Source of the DNA: Sporisorium sorghi | Taxonomy: Eukaryota > Basidiomycota > Ustilaginomycetes > Ustilaginales > Ustilaginaceae | Direction of reading: 5' to 3' | Assembly: GCA_023212695.1 (NCBI GenBank) | Contig: JALCCG010000001.1 | Span: 310,001-374,000, forward strand | DNA length: 64,000 nucleotides | Part shown: piece after piece, positions 54,429-64,000 of the stretch | Numbering within the stretch: the first letter of the stretch is position 1 | Layout: every line of letters begins with the position of its first letter | The notes under the pieces: model-generated | The model's database searches: none | Told to the model about the DNA's origin: nothing | What the model saw: the letters and a program-made list of their open reading frames with translations, nothing else | Translations under genes and position numbers: made by a program

Positions 54429-54634
54429 TGCAATGTCTCCTTTCCTTTGGTCAGGATCGCAGCGAGCTCGGACAGCTGATCGGATGACATGGCGGCATCC
54501 TGCTGAAGAATAAGCTTCAGTTCGGGGTCCGTGACCAGCGCCTGCATCGTCTTGGACTTCGTCATGCAGACCGTCTTGAAGGCAGCAATCTCATGCACCT
54601 CCAAGACTTCATGCATTGCATACGTTGGATTCAT
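54425..54634 (-). CDS. yraE: small CotF-associated protein (YraE-like)
   Basis: 69 residues: LEVHEIAAFKTVCMTKSKTM, QALVTDPELKLILQQDAAMS. Helical, homologous over most of its length to the 81-residue protein at 56203 (compare [20 protein letters not shown]). With yraD it forms one coupled pair, just as yraG/yraF forms another. Start 32 bp after adhB. Confidence 0.8.
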   Translation of the reverse strand: MNPTYAMHEVLEVHEIAAFKTVCMTKSKTMQALVTDPELKLILQQDAAMSSDQLSELAAILTKGKETLQ

Positions 54635-54666
54635 CTAGAAGTTCACTCCCTTGTTTAATCAGCTCT

Positions 54667-55806
54667 TTACGGCTTTAAAATAACTTTGATGCAGTTATCC
54701 GTCTTCGTATCAAACAATTCGTAGCCGCGCTTGGCCTCGCTAAGCGGAATCACATGCGTAATGATATCGGCCACGTTGACCTTCCCTGTCGTTACCAGTT
54801 CATACATGTAAGGCATATAATGAATGACCGGTGCTTGTCCGGAGCGAATGGCTATATTGCGCTGCATGATATCTCCCAACGGAAATCCGTTGTAGCGTCC
54901 GCCGTATACGCCGGTAATTTGAATGGTCCCACCCTTGCGAACCGCTTGGGAAGCAATAATCAGAGCGCTCATGGTCCCTCCTTGCAGCTTCAGACCACTC
55001 GCCAGGTACTCGAGGTCGCTCATCTTTCCGTCCATGCCCACCGCATCGATGACTACGTCCGCTCCGCCCTTGGTGATTTCCTTCAGGTAGCTGCCGACAT
55101 TTTCATGATGCTCGAAATTAACGGTTTCAACGTTATTGTTCTTTTTGGCATGCTGCAGCCGGTAATCCACATAATCGACAGCGATAACCCGCTTAGCCCC
55201 TTTAAACCAGCAAAACTTCTGAGCAAGCAGTCCGACCGGACCGCAGCCAAGCACGATCACCGTATCGCCCTGTTTCACGCCCGCATTATCAACGCTCCAA
55301 AAAGCGGTTGTCATCGCATCGGCGATCAAAGCAAGGCTTTCATCCGGCTGCTCGTTGCTTTCCGGAATTTTAAAATGCGTGAAATTGGCGAACGGAACCC
55401 GCAAGTACTCGGCCTGCCCGCCAGGATACCCGCCGGTCGTTCCCGAGTAACCGAAATACGCTCCCATATCTCCGTTATCATTGGAATTGTCGCACTGGCT
55501 CTCCAGATGATTTTTACAGTAAAAGCATTCGCCACAAGCAATATTGAACGGGATAATAACGCGGTCGCCCTTTTTCAGCTTGGTGACTTCGGGTCCCACT
55601 TCTTCTACGATCCCCATCGGCTCATGCCCTATGACGTAATCCTCCTGAAGGTTGGGAATCATGCCGTGAATCAGGTGTAAATCGGAGCCGCAAATGGCAG
55701 TGCTGGTCAGCTTGACAATCATGTCGTCCGGCTTTTGGATTTTTGGATCGGGAACGTCTTTGACAACGACATTCTTAACTCCTTGGTACGTCACTGCTTT
55801 CATCAT
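54667..55806 (-). CDS. adhB: zinc-dependent alcohol dehydrogenase (AdhB-like)
   Basis: 379 residues of the MDR family. Catalytic zinc ligands in [14 protein letters not shown] and GHEPMG; structural zinc cluster [15 protein letters not shown]; nucleotide motif [14 protein letters not shown]. Resembles the glutathione-independent formaldehyde dehydrogenase/AdhB branch. Starts with ATGATG overlapping the previous CotF stop. Sits between two pairs of CotF-like genes, the known yra operon order; its role in spores is uncertain. Confidence 0.9.
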   Translation of the reverse strand: MMKAVTYQGVKNVVVKDVPDPKIQKPDDMIVKLTSTAICGSDLHLIHGMIPNLQEDYVIGHEPMGIVEEVGPEVTKLKKGDRVIIPFNIACGECFYCKNHLESQCDNSNDNGDMGAYFGYSGTTGGYPGGQAEYLRVPFANFTHFKIPESNEQPDESLALIADAMTTAFWSVDNAGVKQGDTVIVLGCGPVGLLAQKFCWFKGAKRVIAVDYVDYRLQHAKKNNNVETVNFEHHENVGSYLKEITKGGADVVIDAVGMDGKMSDLEYLASGLKLQGGTMSALIIASQAVRKGGTIQITGVYGGRYNGFPLGDIMQRNIAIRSGQAPVIHYMPYMYELVTTGKVNVADIITHVIPLSEAKRGYELFDTKTDNCIKVILKP

Positions 55807-56189
55807 GCTTGGCTTTCCCCCTTATGCTCATCCGGCGTCCTGTCAAACATCCCTTTGCGCGACGTATCTCCCGGAAACAGGTTCATTCCGGCAATCATGG
55901 CCGTATTTTTGGCGGACAGCTGGTCCAGCTGATATTGTTCGTTCAGTTCATATGGATGAAACCATTTTTTGCGGATCATAAGCTCGGTAATTTCCTGGTG
56001 AAGGGCAATGCCCTGTTTTAACTGCTTTTTGAGAAGTTCCCTGGCTTCTGTCGATACGGTCTCGGTCAGGGCAACGGCAGTATTTCGTACCCCTTCCTTG
56101 GCTCGAAGCAGAAAGTCCATGGCGAATGTCATGTCGGCCATTTCCGGCATGTTAAGCGAGTTGATTGGATCTAAATAATCGCTGTTCAT
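55803..56189 (-). CDS. yraF: CotF-domain spore coat protein (YraF-like)
   Basis: 128 residues: [59 protein letters not shown]: the Coat F pattern, parallel to the YraD-like protein. Overlaps adhB by 4 bp (ATGA). A tail with [15 protein letters not shown] follows the domain. Confidence 0.82.
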   Translation of the reverse strand: MNSDYLDPINSLNMPEMADMTFAMDFLLRAKEGVRNTAVALTETVSTEARELLKKQLKQGIALHQEITELMIRKKWFHPYELNEQYQLDQLSAKNTAMIAGMNLFPGDTSRKGMFDRTPDEHKGESQA

Positions 56190-56202
56190 CAGGTCATCAC
56201 CT

Positions 56203-56448
56203 TTAATTTAGAATGGGAGTAGGCTTGCTTTCGGGAACCGGAGCCTGGAAAGGCGCTCTTTGATAAATCGCTTTCAGCTCATTGATAGCCACCGTAGATT
56301 GTTCAACGTCTTTTTGCATGAGCATCTTTAATTCCTGGTCAAAAACGATCCCCTGCATCAGTTTGGACTTTGCCGCACAGAGCGTCTTGAAATTCAGCAC
56401 TTCATGGAGATCGAGCGATTCGTGGGGGGCGAGTGAATTATCTTTCAC
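56203..56448 (-). CDS. yraG: small CotF-associated protein (YraG-like)
   Basis: 81 residues, first gene of the operon. [20 protein letters not shown] and [20 protein letters not shown] match the YraE-like protein. Ends in a proline-rich tail. The ATG may instead be a TTG/GTG nearby; the operon promoter should lie at 56450-56560 and would be expected to be sporulation-specific, but no clear sigma-K/E box was called. Confidence 0.75.
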   Translation of the reverse strand: MKDNSLAPHESLDLHEVLNFKTLCAAKSKLMQGIVFDQELKMLMQKDVEQSTVAINELKAIYQRAPFQAPVPESKPTPILN

Positions 56449-56569
56449 GTTTGACTTGTACCTCCTTTAATTAACATAGATGTAAGGATAGGTTATCCTT
56501 TTGTTTGAGGCTTGATTCGGGCAGTTTCCCCATTGCCGTATTCTAAAATATGCCAGTTGGAGGATACAC

Positions 56570-56612
56570 AAAAAAACCAGCAATCTTCAGATGAGAAGAT
56601 TGCTGGTTTTCT
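56570..56612. terminator. intrinsic terminator of the cobN operon
   Basis: AACCAGCAATCTTC and GAAGATTGCTGGTT form a 14-bp perfect stem with T-runs on both sides. It is about 125 bp after the cobN stop codon and just before the yraG promoter region. Confidence 0.9.
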
Positions 56613-56737
56613 TCCTTATTGTAATCACTTACATCCACATAATCCGGCTGCTCAATCGCATATGCCATAGCATTAGCAATGACCCCTCGGCGAAAGAGCT
56701 TTTTTACGCTGTTCTTTTAAGAAGCCTATGGGAATCG

Positions 56738-59700
56738 CTAGCCTTCCAAATCTCCCTCAATCTCCAGATAACGATTCCGAAGCATCTCCAACTCCTCCTC
56801 GGAAGCGTTCCAATAATTCCGCTGATGGCTCTCAAGCAAGGTCTCCAGCATGCCGTGATAAGCCCAGCGGTTATTGTCCTTCATTTGCTTGCTGCGATGC
56901 TCATCTGCTACATATTCCTGATGGACTGCAGAAAAGATCCAAGAATCCACCTGGTTAGTTGTCGCGGCGAGACCCAGCAGATTCTCCATTCGGTCAGCCA
57001 CCTTCTGTGCCCCATGATAATCATGCTTCAGCATCCCCTCGATCCACTTGGGATTAAGCATACGCGTCCGAACACCTCGCTGGACTGCATAATGGAGTTC
57101 TTCGGTCAGCACATGTTCTCGCGTCGTATCAGAAATGAATATGTCGACTGTCTCCCCTTTGGAGATCTCAACCGATTTGGCCAAACCGCCAAAAAATTCG
57201 TAATAATGGTCCAGATCGATAATTTCATGCTCATGGTTGCTCCGGATTTGCGAAACGATATCTACTGCGGCCAGATTGGCCTTGTACAGTTCATACATTT
57301 CCCTGCCTCGGTAATTCGAGCTGTATACATGTTTCAGACTGTGGATAAAGGCTTCCCCCAGATGGCTTTCATCTTCCCACTGTTTGGTCTCCACCAGTTT
57401 GGCTACAGACGTCCCGTATTCTCCTTCCGCAGGGCCAAAAATGCGCGCGCATGCCAAATCCCAAGCCTCGTCATGCTCGGCTCCGGCCTTGCGCAATTGT
57501 TCATACAACTGCTCGGAACGCTGTTTGAATATATTCTGTTCTGCCGGTTCATCCAGCTCCGAAACAGCTTTAAATAGTTGATGGAGTTCCACCAGCAGAT
57601 CCGGAAACATATCCCGGAAGAATCCACAGATATGCACAACCACATTCAAGCGGGGTCTGGCAAGTTCTTGTGCCGGAATAATTTCAAATTCCCTGTGCAT
57701 GGAGCGTTCCCGTTCCTTCACTCTGACACCGAGATAAGCCAGAATCTGTCCCAGCGTTTCTCCTTGGGTTCGGGAAGTCTCCAGTCCCCACATTACGAGT
57801 GCGGTAGTTTCCGGGTATTTCTGATGTGCATCGTGATACAGCTTCAGCGTATTCTCCGCGATTTGTAAGCCGCTTATCACGGCAGTACGGCTGGGAATAG
57901 CTCTGGGATCGAACTGTACCAAATTATTGCCCGAGGGCAGCACCTCCGGATTACGAATACAGTCGCCTGCCAAAGAAACAGGAATATATTTTCCATCCAA
58001 TGCCTTAAGCAGATGGCTAAGCTCCGCATCGGCTTGGGTTGAACGGTATGCCGTCAATCCATGATTCCACGTTTCCTCCCAGTTGCTCTGCAGTTCCTCC
58101 GGCAGATGCGGAGGCTCGGGAATTTCACCGCTGCGGGTATATAACAGGACAGCGTCCTCTACACACTTGTCCAGATGCTGGAGCCTATCAATGTTCTGGC
58201 TCTCCAGCAGGTCGTCATAATCCCAAGACAACGAGGCGGCATACAATCTCTGGAGTGAGGCGTGCGAACCGCGATCATGACAGAGAATCATGTTCATATG
58301 CCTGGCAGCCTGTTCATGATCATAGCCTTCCCCCAAAATATGCAAACCGTCAGGGATAAAGGATCTTCCGATGCGGTACAGCTCCTTCTCAATCTCTTCC
58401 GGTCCCTCGGCTTCAAGAAACAAGGAGGTTGCTTGCTCCTGCAGCAATTTCCACGCTTCGGCCACGCGTGCCGGATTCAGCTGTTCCTCAGCCCGGTAAT
58501 GATGCAGCAGTGCTTCAAGCTTCGCATATTCGCCGTATAGTCCACTTGCCGTGAAGGGCGGTGATTGATATCCAATCAGGGTTGCATGCGTTCTTCGCTT
58601 GGCAATCATAGCTTCGGATGGATTGCCGACATAGTAGGCATACACATGCGGAAGATCCTGAATCAGGGCATCCGGCAGACAGTCGCCGGACATTCCGCTC
58701 TCTTTGCCCTCCAGAAACTCAAGGGTTCCGTGAGTTCCTACATGCAGGATGGCATCGGCCTTGAACTCGTCCCGAATATATTGATAAAAAGCCAAATACT
58801 GATGATGCGGAAGCAGGCCTTTATCATGATAGACCGCTTCAGGATTCTCATGAATCCCTCGACTGGGCTGCACTCCGATAAACAGATTGCCACTCATCAG
58901 CCCCGGAATTTGGAATGCGCCGGACTCAGTCGTCATGACATCGCCTGGGGCTTCTCCCCACTGATGAACATAATCCTCTTTTCGTTTGGCAAACACCTCA
59001 TTGTTCTGAACGTAGTGATCGCTGTCGTACCTCAGTAAAGATGCAGACCCGCGTTCGTCTGTCCATATGCCGGAATTCACAATTCCTTCGTGGATAAATC
59101 GCTCTCGCAGCTCCGTTCCGGAATACGTTTCCGTAAGGTAGCCATGTTGTTTCATCGCATTCAAGATTCGGGAGATCGACTCGAAGGTATCCAGGAAGGA
59201 TGCCTGGAACAGATGCCCCTCTCCTGGAGGATAATTGTACCCAACGATGGCAATCCTCTTCTTGGCCAGTGGCTTGGTTTGAAGTTCCAAATACCGCTGG
59301 ACCCGGCTCACAAGCCGCTGCACACGATCTTCGATTAACTGCAGCTCCTTGATGTGAAGCTGCATCTCTTCATCATAGTCCCGAGCGGATAATGCAGCGA
59401 CCGGGAGCATTTCAATACTGCCATCAAGCTCGGGCAGCATCATTTGTACAAGAAATTCCGAAGGGGACAATCCCTGCCGTGAGTTTTCCCATTCCTCTTT
59501 TTCTCTTCTGGTCAGGAAAAACGGATGAAACATCGGCGCCTCCACTTCCCTCAGCAGGGCTAAAATCTCTTCGCTTCTGCCGCCGGTCGGACCGGCTCCT
59601 AACCGAAACGGGATAAAATTGACAATCAGGTTTACTTTCCCTCCACGGGTTCCGCCAAACATCAGGAAATTTCTCAACTTTTTCGAATCCACGTGAACCA

Positions 59701-60439
59701 AAGAAGTCATGGCGATGGGCAGCACATGGGCGAATTTCCGAATCTCCTGAATGATTTCGCCGATTATGTCCCCCGTATGGAGCGGATAACTGTGTCCCAT
59801 AAACAAAACGGCTACCGTTGGCAGTTCTTGCTGGATATTGGTCATTGTCTGATAGGTTTCCAGCGATTCATATGTCTGTTTCTTATACGGGTCATAAATA
59901 CTCAATGATTCCAGGACGAATGGCGGCTCGACCGACGGCCAGCTGGCTTCTTTTCCATAGTGCGTTACAATATAGCCCAGCATGTGGTGCAGATTGCGAT
60001 CTCCTGCATTCCTCCAATACTCAAGCAGCGTACGATAATGCCGCAAATCGTTGGATATACCCGGTTCCCCCTGGGAAACAGGAGAGCCTCCCTGCACTCG
60101 AACACCCGCAGTATCCTCGTATCTCAAAGCACCCAATCGAAACAGATCTTGAATCCCTTCGGCACTTCCGCCCAGTATCACTTGCTCGGCCTCCACCTCA
60201 GCACACCATTCATGGATACGGGCAAGTGTCGGAGCCGGTGTCCCATGAGGATCATGTATGATAAACCCTGCCCTTGCCACGCTGACTTCAAGCGATTTCC
60301 ACGCCTCTTCCGATAGAGTTCCTTCAATATTAAATACGGATAACGATAAACGGCTGCGCAGAGCAGGTCCCAAATTCTTATAGACTTGTGACAGATCTTT
60401 CATCGCTGTGTGCGATGTTGTTAAAACAACGATATTCAT
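56738..60439 (-). CDS. cobN: cobaltochelatase CobN-like protein
   Basis: 1233 residues from the ATG at 60439, behind GAGGGGGAGA. Recognisable CobN/BchH-type blocks: VAVLFMGHSYPLHTGDIIGE, RIAIVGYNYPPGEGHLFQAS, DAILHVGTHGTLEFLEGKES, DALIQDLPHVYAYYVGNPSE, NLVQFDPRAIPSRTAV and TTALVMWGLETSRTQGE. The family's catalytic subunit inserts cobalt (CobN) or magnesium (BchH) into a tetrapyrrole with ATP-driven helper subunits, which are the two genes just upstream. It is the last gene of this operon. Cobalt is the most probable metal, as no other (bacterio)chlorophyll-type genes are seen, but this is inference. Confidence 0.9.
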   Translation of the reverse strand: MNIVVLTTSHTAMKDLSQVYKNLGPALRSRLSLSVFNIEGTLSEEAWKSLEVSVARAGFIIHDPHGTPAPTLARIHEWCAEVEAEQVILGGSAEGIQDLFRLGALRYEDTAGVRVQGGSPVSQGEPGISNDLRHYRTLLEYWRNAGDRNLHHMLGYIVTHYGKEASWPSVEPPFVLESLSIYDPYKKQTYESLETYQTMTNIQQELPTVAVLFMGHSYPLHTGDIIGEIIQEIRKFAHVLPIAMTSLVHVDSKKLRNFLMFGGTRGGKVNLIVNFIPFRLGAGPTGGRSEEILALLREVEAPMFHPFFLTRREKEEWENSRQGLSPSEFLVQMMLPELDGSIEMLPVAALSARDYDEEMQLHIKELQLIEDRVQRLVSRVQRYLELQTKPLAKKRIAIVGYNYPPGEGHLFQASFLDTFESISRILNAMKQHGYLTETYSGTELRERFIHEGIVNSGIWTDERGSASLLRYDSDHYVQNNEVFAKRKEDYVHQWGEAPGDVMTTESGAFQIPGLMSGNLFIGVQPSRGIHENPEAVYHDKGLLPHHQYLAFYQYIRDEFKADAILHVGTHGTLEFLEGKESGMSGDCLPDALIQDLPHVYAYYVGNPSEAMIAKRRTHATLIGYQSPPFTASGLYGEYAKLEALLHHYRAEEQLNPARVAEAWKLLQEQATSLFLEAEGPEEIEKELYRIGRSFIPDGLHILGEGYDHEQAARHMNMILCHDRGSHASLQRLYAASLSWDYDDLLESQNIDRLQHLDKCVEDAVLLYTRSGEIPEPPHLPEELQSNWEETWNHGLTAYRSTQADAELSHLLKALDGKYIPVSLAGDCIRNPEVLPSGNNLVQFDPRAIPSRTAVISGLQIAENTLKLYHDAHQKYPETTALVMWGLETSRTQGETLGQILAYLGVRVKERERSMHREFEIIPAQELARPRLNVVVHICGFFRDMFPDLLVELHQLFKAVSELDEPAEQNIFKQRSEQLYEQLRKAGAEHDEAWDLACARIFGPAEGEYGTSVAKLVETKQWEDESHLGEAFIHSLKHVYSSNYRGREMYELYKANLAAVDIVSQIRSNHEHEIIDLDHYYEFFGGLAKSVEISKGETVDIFISDTTREHVLTEELHYAVQRGVRTRMLNPKWIEGMLKHDYHGAQKVADRMENLLGLAATTNQVDSWIFSAVHQEYVADEHRSKQMKDNNRWAYHGMLETLLESHQRNYWNASEEELEMLRNRYLEIEGDLEG

Positions 60440-60478
60440 CGAATCTCCCCCTCTCAACTTATTTACAAACCGGCTGGC

Positions 60479-62434
60479 TCAGCTCAAAGTAGAGCGAAGG
60501 GTACTCAGCAATCTCTGATCATCCGTGTGGTCCAGCATTCTATATTCCGCTCCAAGCGCTTCCGCCAGCTGTTGTGCGCGTCCCAATCTGACATACCCCT
60601 GTTCCGTATCAAGTACCAGACTTGGAATTCCTTCAGCACCTATCCGCCTTGCAATTGCCAGACATTCGTTCCAAATATCAGGATTGGCGGATAGTCCAGT
60701 GAAACTTTCGTTGGCTCTGCCGTCCGACACCACAATCATTACAGGCCATGTTCCCTTGTTTTTTCGTTTTTCGGAAAGAAGGGTCTCATAGCCTTTGACA
60801 AGGCCAGCTGCCAACGGAGTTTTCCCGCCTGTGGGGATTCCCTTTAGTTGTTTCGAGGCGGCATCCACACTGCGTGTAACTGGCAGAATAAGCTCCGCCT
60901 GTCCCTTTCTGAAAGCAATCATGCCGATCTGATCTCGCTTCACGTATGCATCCTGCAGAAGAGACAGAATTGCGCCTTTTACAGCTTTCATGCGCTTTCG
61001 AGCTGCCATGGAGCCGCTGGCGTCCACCACAAACAGCAGCGTGGCACCTACCCGGCTTTCCTTTTTCTTCTGGCGTAAATCGTCGGGTTCAATGACAAAC
61101 GCCAATCCCTTTCTTTTGGGCCTGAAGCGCTGAAAAGGGGCTGCCGCTCGAATGGTTGCATCAAAAGCGACATCCGTTTTATGCCTGTTGCTTGGATTCA
61201 TGAAACCGATCGATCGTCCCTGCTGTTGAAGCGCACGGGTTTGATTGCGCTTGCCGGGCCCTTCGTGATGGAACTCCCGCTGCTTCATGTCCAGATCTAA
61301 AGGCTTGATTGAGAACGTCTCGTCCGGCGGCAGCACTTGTTCGTCCCGGCCATCGCTTTGCCCGTCAGCCTTGTCGCTGCCTGTCTTCAGATCCGAATCG
61401 AATGATGAGTCCCCGCTCAAATCATGCTGCCGATTCATTTCATGACCATCATGCGGCCGTACAGGTGCTTGTGATCTGATGACCTCCTCTTCCTTCGAAG
61501 AAACGGTGTACTTCTCCCCCTCGCGTTCCTCAGAGGTGCTCCGGGAAGTGCCTTGGTTCTCCGCCGCACTTCTCATTCTGTGGGGCAGCGCATATTCCGC
61601 GGCTTCCCGAACATCATCGGAAGTCACTTCCTCCCGCCCCTCCCATGCAGCGACTGCCTTCGCGCCTTCGATCAAACAAAGCTCAGCCCGAGAACTGCCG
61701 CTTCCCGATTGGTGTGCGATGGAGGCTGATAGCTGAATCATCTCTTCACTCACCGCCACCCCGGAAAGCGATCTTGCGGCAGCTTCCAATCGAAGGTGTA
61801 GCGCATCCTCAGCAGACAAATAGCGGTCCCTAAACGCTGGCCGATCTCCTTCAAACTGAAGCGCTCTTCGAATAATCTCACCTCTGGTTTCGAGTTCGCC
61901 GATATGATCCATCACCACATAAAATCCAAAGTGGTCCAGCAGTGGAGGCGAAGGAATCCCTTCTTCCGGGTCCATAGCGGCAAGCAGCATAAACCTGCTG
62001 TTTCGTTCGGCGGATAACCCCTCCCTCTGTACGTGAATTCTGCCTGTTGACAGGACACTGACGATCTCCTTCATCATGGTCTGAGGCATTAGGTTCATAT
62101 GGTCTACAAGCAGCAATTGTCCGTCAGCTTCTTCAAGCAACCCTGGCGCATGGACTATTTTCCCGGTTTCCAGGGTCGATTGGATGTCCAATGAACCCAA
62201 CAGCCGATCCGTAGTAAGATTGGCCGGTACGGATAACTTCCGGCGTCCCCGAGCCAGAGACGAAGCCGCATGCAATAATAGACTCTTGCCTGATCCGGAA
62301 GGACCGCTGACAAGGACTCCGCCGATGGCGGGATTAACAAGATACAGCAGAAGCGCTCGCTTGGCCCTCTCCTGTCCCCATATTGCACTAAAGGGATACG
62401 ATATGTTCAAAAGCTCATGCTGGTGTATGTTCAT
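60479..62434 (-). CDS. ChlD/BchD-like AAA+ plus VWA chelatase subunit
   Basis: 651 residues. The N-terminal AAA+ domain (Walker A GPSGSGKSLLLH) shows weaker ATPase motifs than its partner. A charged, low-complexity linker covers about 290-420 (RSTSEEREGEKYTVSSKEEE; acidic/His stretches). The C-terminal VWA domain has MIDAS motif DASGSMAARKR and TGGKTPLAAGL. This is the D-type, platform subunit of Mg/Co chelatases (CobT-like role). It starts almost on the stop of the I-type subunit (TGACGTGATG), so translation is coupled. An ATG at 62434 or GTG at 62437 may be used. Confidence 0.88.
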   Translation of the reverse strand: MNIHQHELLNISYPFSAIWGQERAKRALLLYLVNPAIGGVLVSGPSGSGKSLLLHAASSLARGRRKLSVPANLTTDRLLGSLDIQSTLETGKIVHAPGLLEEADGQLLLVDHMNLMPQTMMKEIVSVLSTGRIHVQREGLSAERNSRFMLLAAMDPEEGIPSPPLLDHFGFYVVMDHIGELETRGEIIRRALQFEGDRPAFRDRYLSAEDALHLRLEAAARSLSGVAVSEEMIQLSASIAHQSGSGSSRAELCLIEGAKAVAAWEGREEVTSDDVREAAEYALPHRMRSAAENQGTSRSTSEEREGEKYTVSSKEEEVIRSQAPVRPHDGHEMNRQHDLSGDSSFDSDLKTGSDKADGQSDGRDEQVLPPDETFSIKPLDLDMKQREFHHEGPGKRNQTRALQQQGRSIGFMNPSNRHKTDVAFDATIRAAAPFQRFRPKRKGLAFVIEPDDLRQKKKESRVGATLLFVVDASGSMAARKRMKAVKGAILSLLQDAYVKRDQIGMIAFRKGQAELILPVTRSVDAASKQLKGIPTGGKTPLAAGLVKGYETLLSEKRKNKGTWPVMIVVSDGRANESFTGLSANPDIWNECLAIARRIGAEGIPSLVLDTEQGYVRLGRAQQLAEALGAEYRMLDHTDDQRLLSTLRSTLS

Positions 62435-62438
62435 CACG

Positions 62439-63362
62439 TCATACCGTCAGCGCAGGTTCCAGCACGGCCTGCAAGCGCTCCTCCATGCCGCCCGTTTCTT
62501 CAAACGGTTGGCGCCTCATGCGATGAGGCAATACAAAGCGAGCCGCATGTTTTATATGTTCCAGGCAAACGGCCTCATGCTCATGCCATGCCGCCAAAGT
62601 TACTGCTGTTTTGATCAGAGTTATGTCAGAGCGGTGTCCGTCGACCTCAAGGCCTATGCCGATTCTTGCCGCCAGTTCCAGCATGTCATCCGTGATTCGT
62701 ATACCGTCAAGCCGTTTGCGAGCTTGCAGAATTTGCCGCAGCATGTTCTCCTGTTCCGACTGATACTGCTTAACAAAGGTCGCTGGGTCCTGTTCGTATT
62801 CCAGCCGTCTGCGAATGACAGCCGCACGCTCCCGCACATCCCGCTCTCCGCCTACCTCCACCGATAATGCAAAACGGTCTAAAAGCTGAGGGCGCAGGTC
62901 GCCCTCTTCGGGATTCATCGTCCCCACCAGAAGGAACCGGGCAGGATGGGAATGAGATATGCCTTCCCTCTCCACCGTGTTAACCCCCATGGCTGCTGCA
63001 TCCAGCAGCACATCCACAATGTGGTCATCCAGCAAATTGATTTCATCAACATATAGAATGTGACCGTGTGCCGCCGCTAGCAATCCCGGCTCAAATTTCT
63101 TCTCGCCTGTTTTGATTGCATGCTCGATGTCCAGAGCGCCAACTACCCGATCTTCAGTTGCACTTACCGGAAGATTGACTACGTTCAGTTCGGGAACAAG
63201 TCCGGACAATGAACGAACGGCTGTTGATTTGGCTGTCCCCTTCTCTCCGCGGATCAATACACCGCCAAGCTTTGGATTTACGACGTTCAGGATTAGCGCA
63301 AGCTTTAACTGGGATTGACCAACGATAGCAGTAAAGGGATACAGCGTATTTAATGCATCCAA
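62439..63362 (-). CDS. ChlI/BchI-like AAA+ chelatase subunit
   Basis: 307 residues from the TTG at 63362, behind AAAGGAG with 8-nt spacing; an upstream ATG at 63407 would overlap the ABC gene and lacks a site. Walker [11 protein letters not shown], Walker [14 protein letters not shown], sensor [20 protein letters not shown] and the arginine region [12 protein letters not shown]: a complete AAA+ I-subunit (CobS/BchI role). It forms the ATPase ring with the ChlD-like protein that drives CobN. Lies 14 bp after the ABC gene. Confidence 0.9.
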   Translation of the reverse strand: MDALNTLYPFTAIVGQSQLKLALILNVVNPKLGGVLIRGEKGTAKSTAVRSLSGLVPELNVVNLPVSATEDRVVGALDIEHAIKTGEKKFEPGLLAAAHGHILYVDEINLLDDHIVDVLLDAAAMGVNTVEREGISHSHPARFLLVGTMNPEEGDLRPQLLDRFALSVEVGGERDVRERAAVIRRRLEYEQDPATFVKQYQSEQENMLRQILQARKRLDGIRITDDMLELAARIGIGLEVDGHRSDITLIKTAVTLAAWHEHEAVCLEHIKHAARFVLPHRMRRQPFEETGGMEERLQAVLEPALTV

Positions 63363-63376
63363 GACCTTCAACTCCT

Positions 63377-64000
63377 TTATTTCTCTATTAATCCGGTAAT
63401 CCGGCAAAATGGCTTGTTATATACCGTGTCGGATTCCACGGAAGCCACCACACCGAATACTCGGCTAAGCAGTTCCGGTGTCAATACCTCCGTGGGGGAA
63501 CCGAATCCTTCGATCGTCCCGGACTTCATGGCCAGAATAAAGTCGGAATAAGACGCAGCGTGGTTAATGTCATGCATGACCATAATGATGGTCATTTTTA
63601 ATGTTTGATTAAGATCTCTAATCATCTCCAATATTTCCAACTGATGGGCGATATCCAAATAGGTTGTCGGCTCATCCAGCAGCAGCACCCCGGGCTGTTG
63701 GGCCAGTGCCATGGCTATCCAGGCTCTCTGTCGTTCACCGCCTGATAGCGTATGGAGCATCCGATCCTGATATGAAGCGAGTCCCGCGGCGTTGATAGCC
63801 CACTCCGTAATTTCACGGTCTCTCTCGCTGGTATGATGCCAGTAAGGCTGATGAGGCGTCCTGCCATACCCTACCAATTCTTTTACCGTTACCTCCACCG
63901 GATCCTGAGATTGTGCCATGTAGGATAATTTCCTTGCCACATCCCGACTGTTCAAGTTGGATAGCGCTTTGCTGTCCAGCAGAACTTGACCTGCAGCCGG
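63377..64000 (-). CDS. FepC/BtuD-like ABC transporter ATPase, partial at right edge
   Basis: At least 207 residues remain; the frame is open to the window end and the start and Walker A are outside. Visible: Q-loop KLSYMAQSQ, signature [10 protein letters not shown], Walker [14 protein letters not shown] and switch MVMHDINHA. This is the siderophore/heme/cobalamin importer type (FecE/FepC/BtuD). It precedes the chelatase genes by 14 bp and should belong to the same operon; its permease and binding protein would be found to the right. A cobalt-cobinamide, corrinoid or metallophore substrate would fit, but cannot be read. Confidence 0.9.
   Translation of the reverse strand, partial: PAAGQVLLDSKALSNLNSRDVARKLSYMAQSQDPVEVTVKELVGYGRTPHQPYWHHTSERDREITEWAINAAGLASYQDRMLHTLSGGERQRAWIAMALAQQPGVLLLDEPTTYLDIAHQLEILEMIRDLNQTLKMTIIMVMHDINHAASYSDFILAMKSGTIEGFGSPTEVLTPELLSRVFGVVASVESDTVYNKPFCRITGLIEK

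Overview
The window reads as chromosomal DNA of a spore-forming, moderate-GC Firmicute, most likely Paenibacillus or a close relative. The signs are strong GGAGG-type ribosome sites with frequent TTG/GTG starts, a CotF-type spore-coat operon, a three-SLH surface protein, a secreted chitin-active LPMO, an IS256-type remnant and many small transcription factors each paired with one enzyme. The genus is an inference, not a measurement. Nearly all genes lie on the minus strand.

Layout. 1-6.4 kb is gene-poor and decayed: gene fragments (DUF1579-like, HxlR, Nudix) sit among a flavin reductase, an APH-fold kinase and a CPT-like phosphotransferase. 6.4-15.6 kb is GC-richer and organised around phosphorus: a 1108-residue secreted multidomain protein is divergent from a cytosolic 5'-nucleotidase, followed by the phosphonate importer phnD-phnC-phnE-phnE. 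16-18.8 kb is an ArsR operon with a coupled 43-codon gene, an SRPBCC/hydrolase fusion, a DUF1579-like and a DUF998 protein. 19-25 kb mixes HIT, kinase-like, VOC and phosphatase genes with SNF2 and PadR pseudogenes. 25.3-29.3 kb is one operon for a response regulator, sensor kinase and three-subunit ABC exporter of the peptide-immunity type. 29.5-43 kb holds regulator-enzyme pairs (TetR/MFS, MerR/SDR, LysR/AKR), a manganese catalase, a DUF3231 protein, and a frameshifted oxidoreductase linked to IS256 scars. 43.4-52.2 kb holds a GLUG-repeat SLH protein, a MalT-like LuxR activator and the LPMO. 52.9-56.4 kb holds a MarR-PaiA pair and the yraG-yraF-adhB-yraE-yraD spore operon. 56.7 kb to the right edge is a cobN / ChlD-like / ChlI-like / FepC-like ABC cluster that continues outside the window.

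The most unusual signal is not a gene. A dispersed repeat of about 100-135 bp carries a GTTCTTGTCC/GGACAAGAAC dyad and the hairpin GCCGCTAAATTTAGCGAC. It recurs about eleven times, intact or decayed, between 1.5 and 43.4 kb and is not seen in the last 20 kb. Five full copies and three partial ones lie 8 to about 120 bp 3' of the stop codon of a minus-strand gene, oriented so that the hairpin plus T-tract reads as a terminator for that gene. It looks like a mobile, terminator-delivering element.

All functional calls rest on reading motifs by eye; no database search was run.
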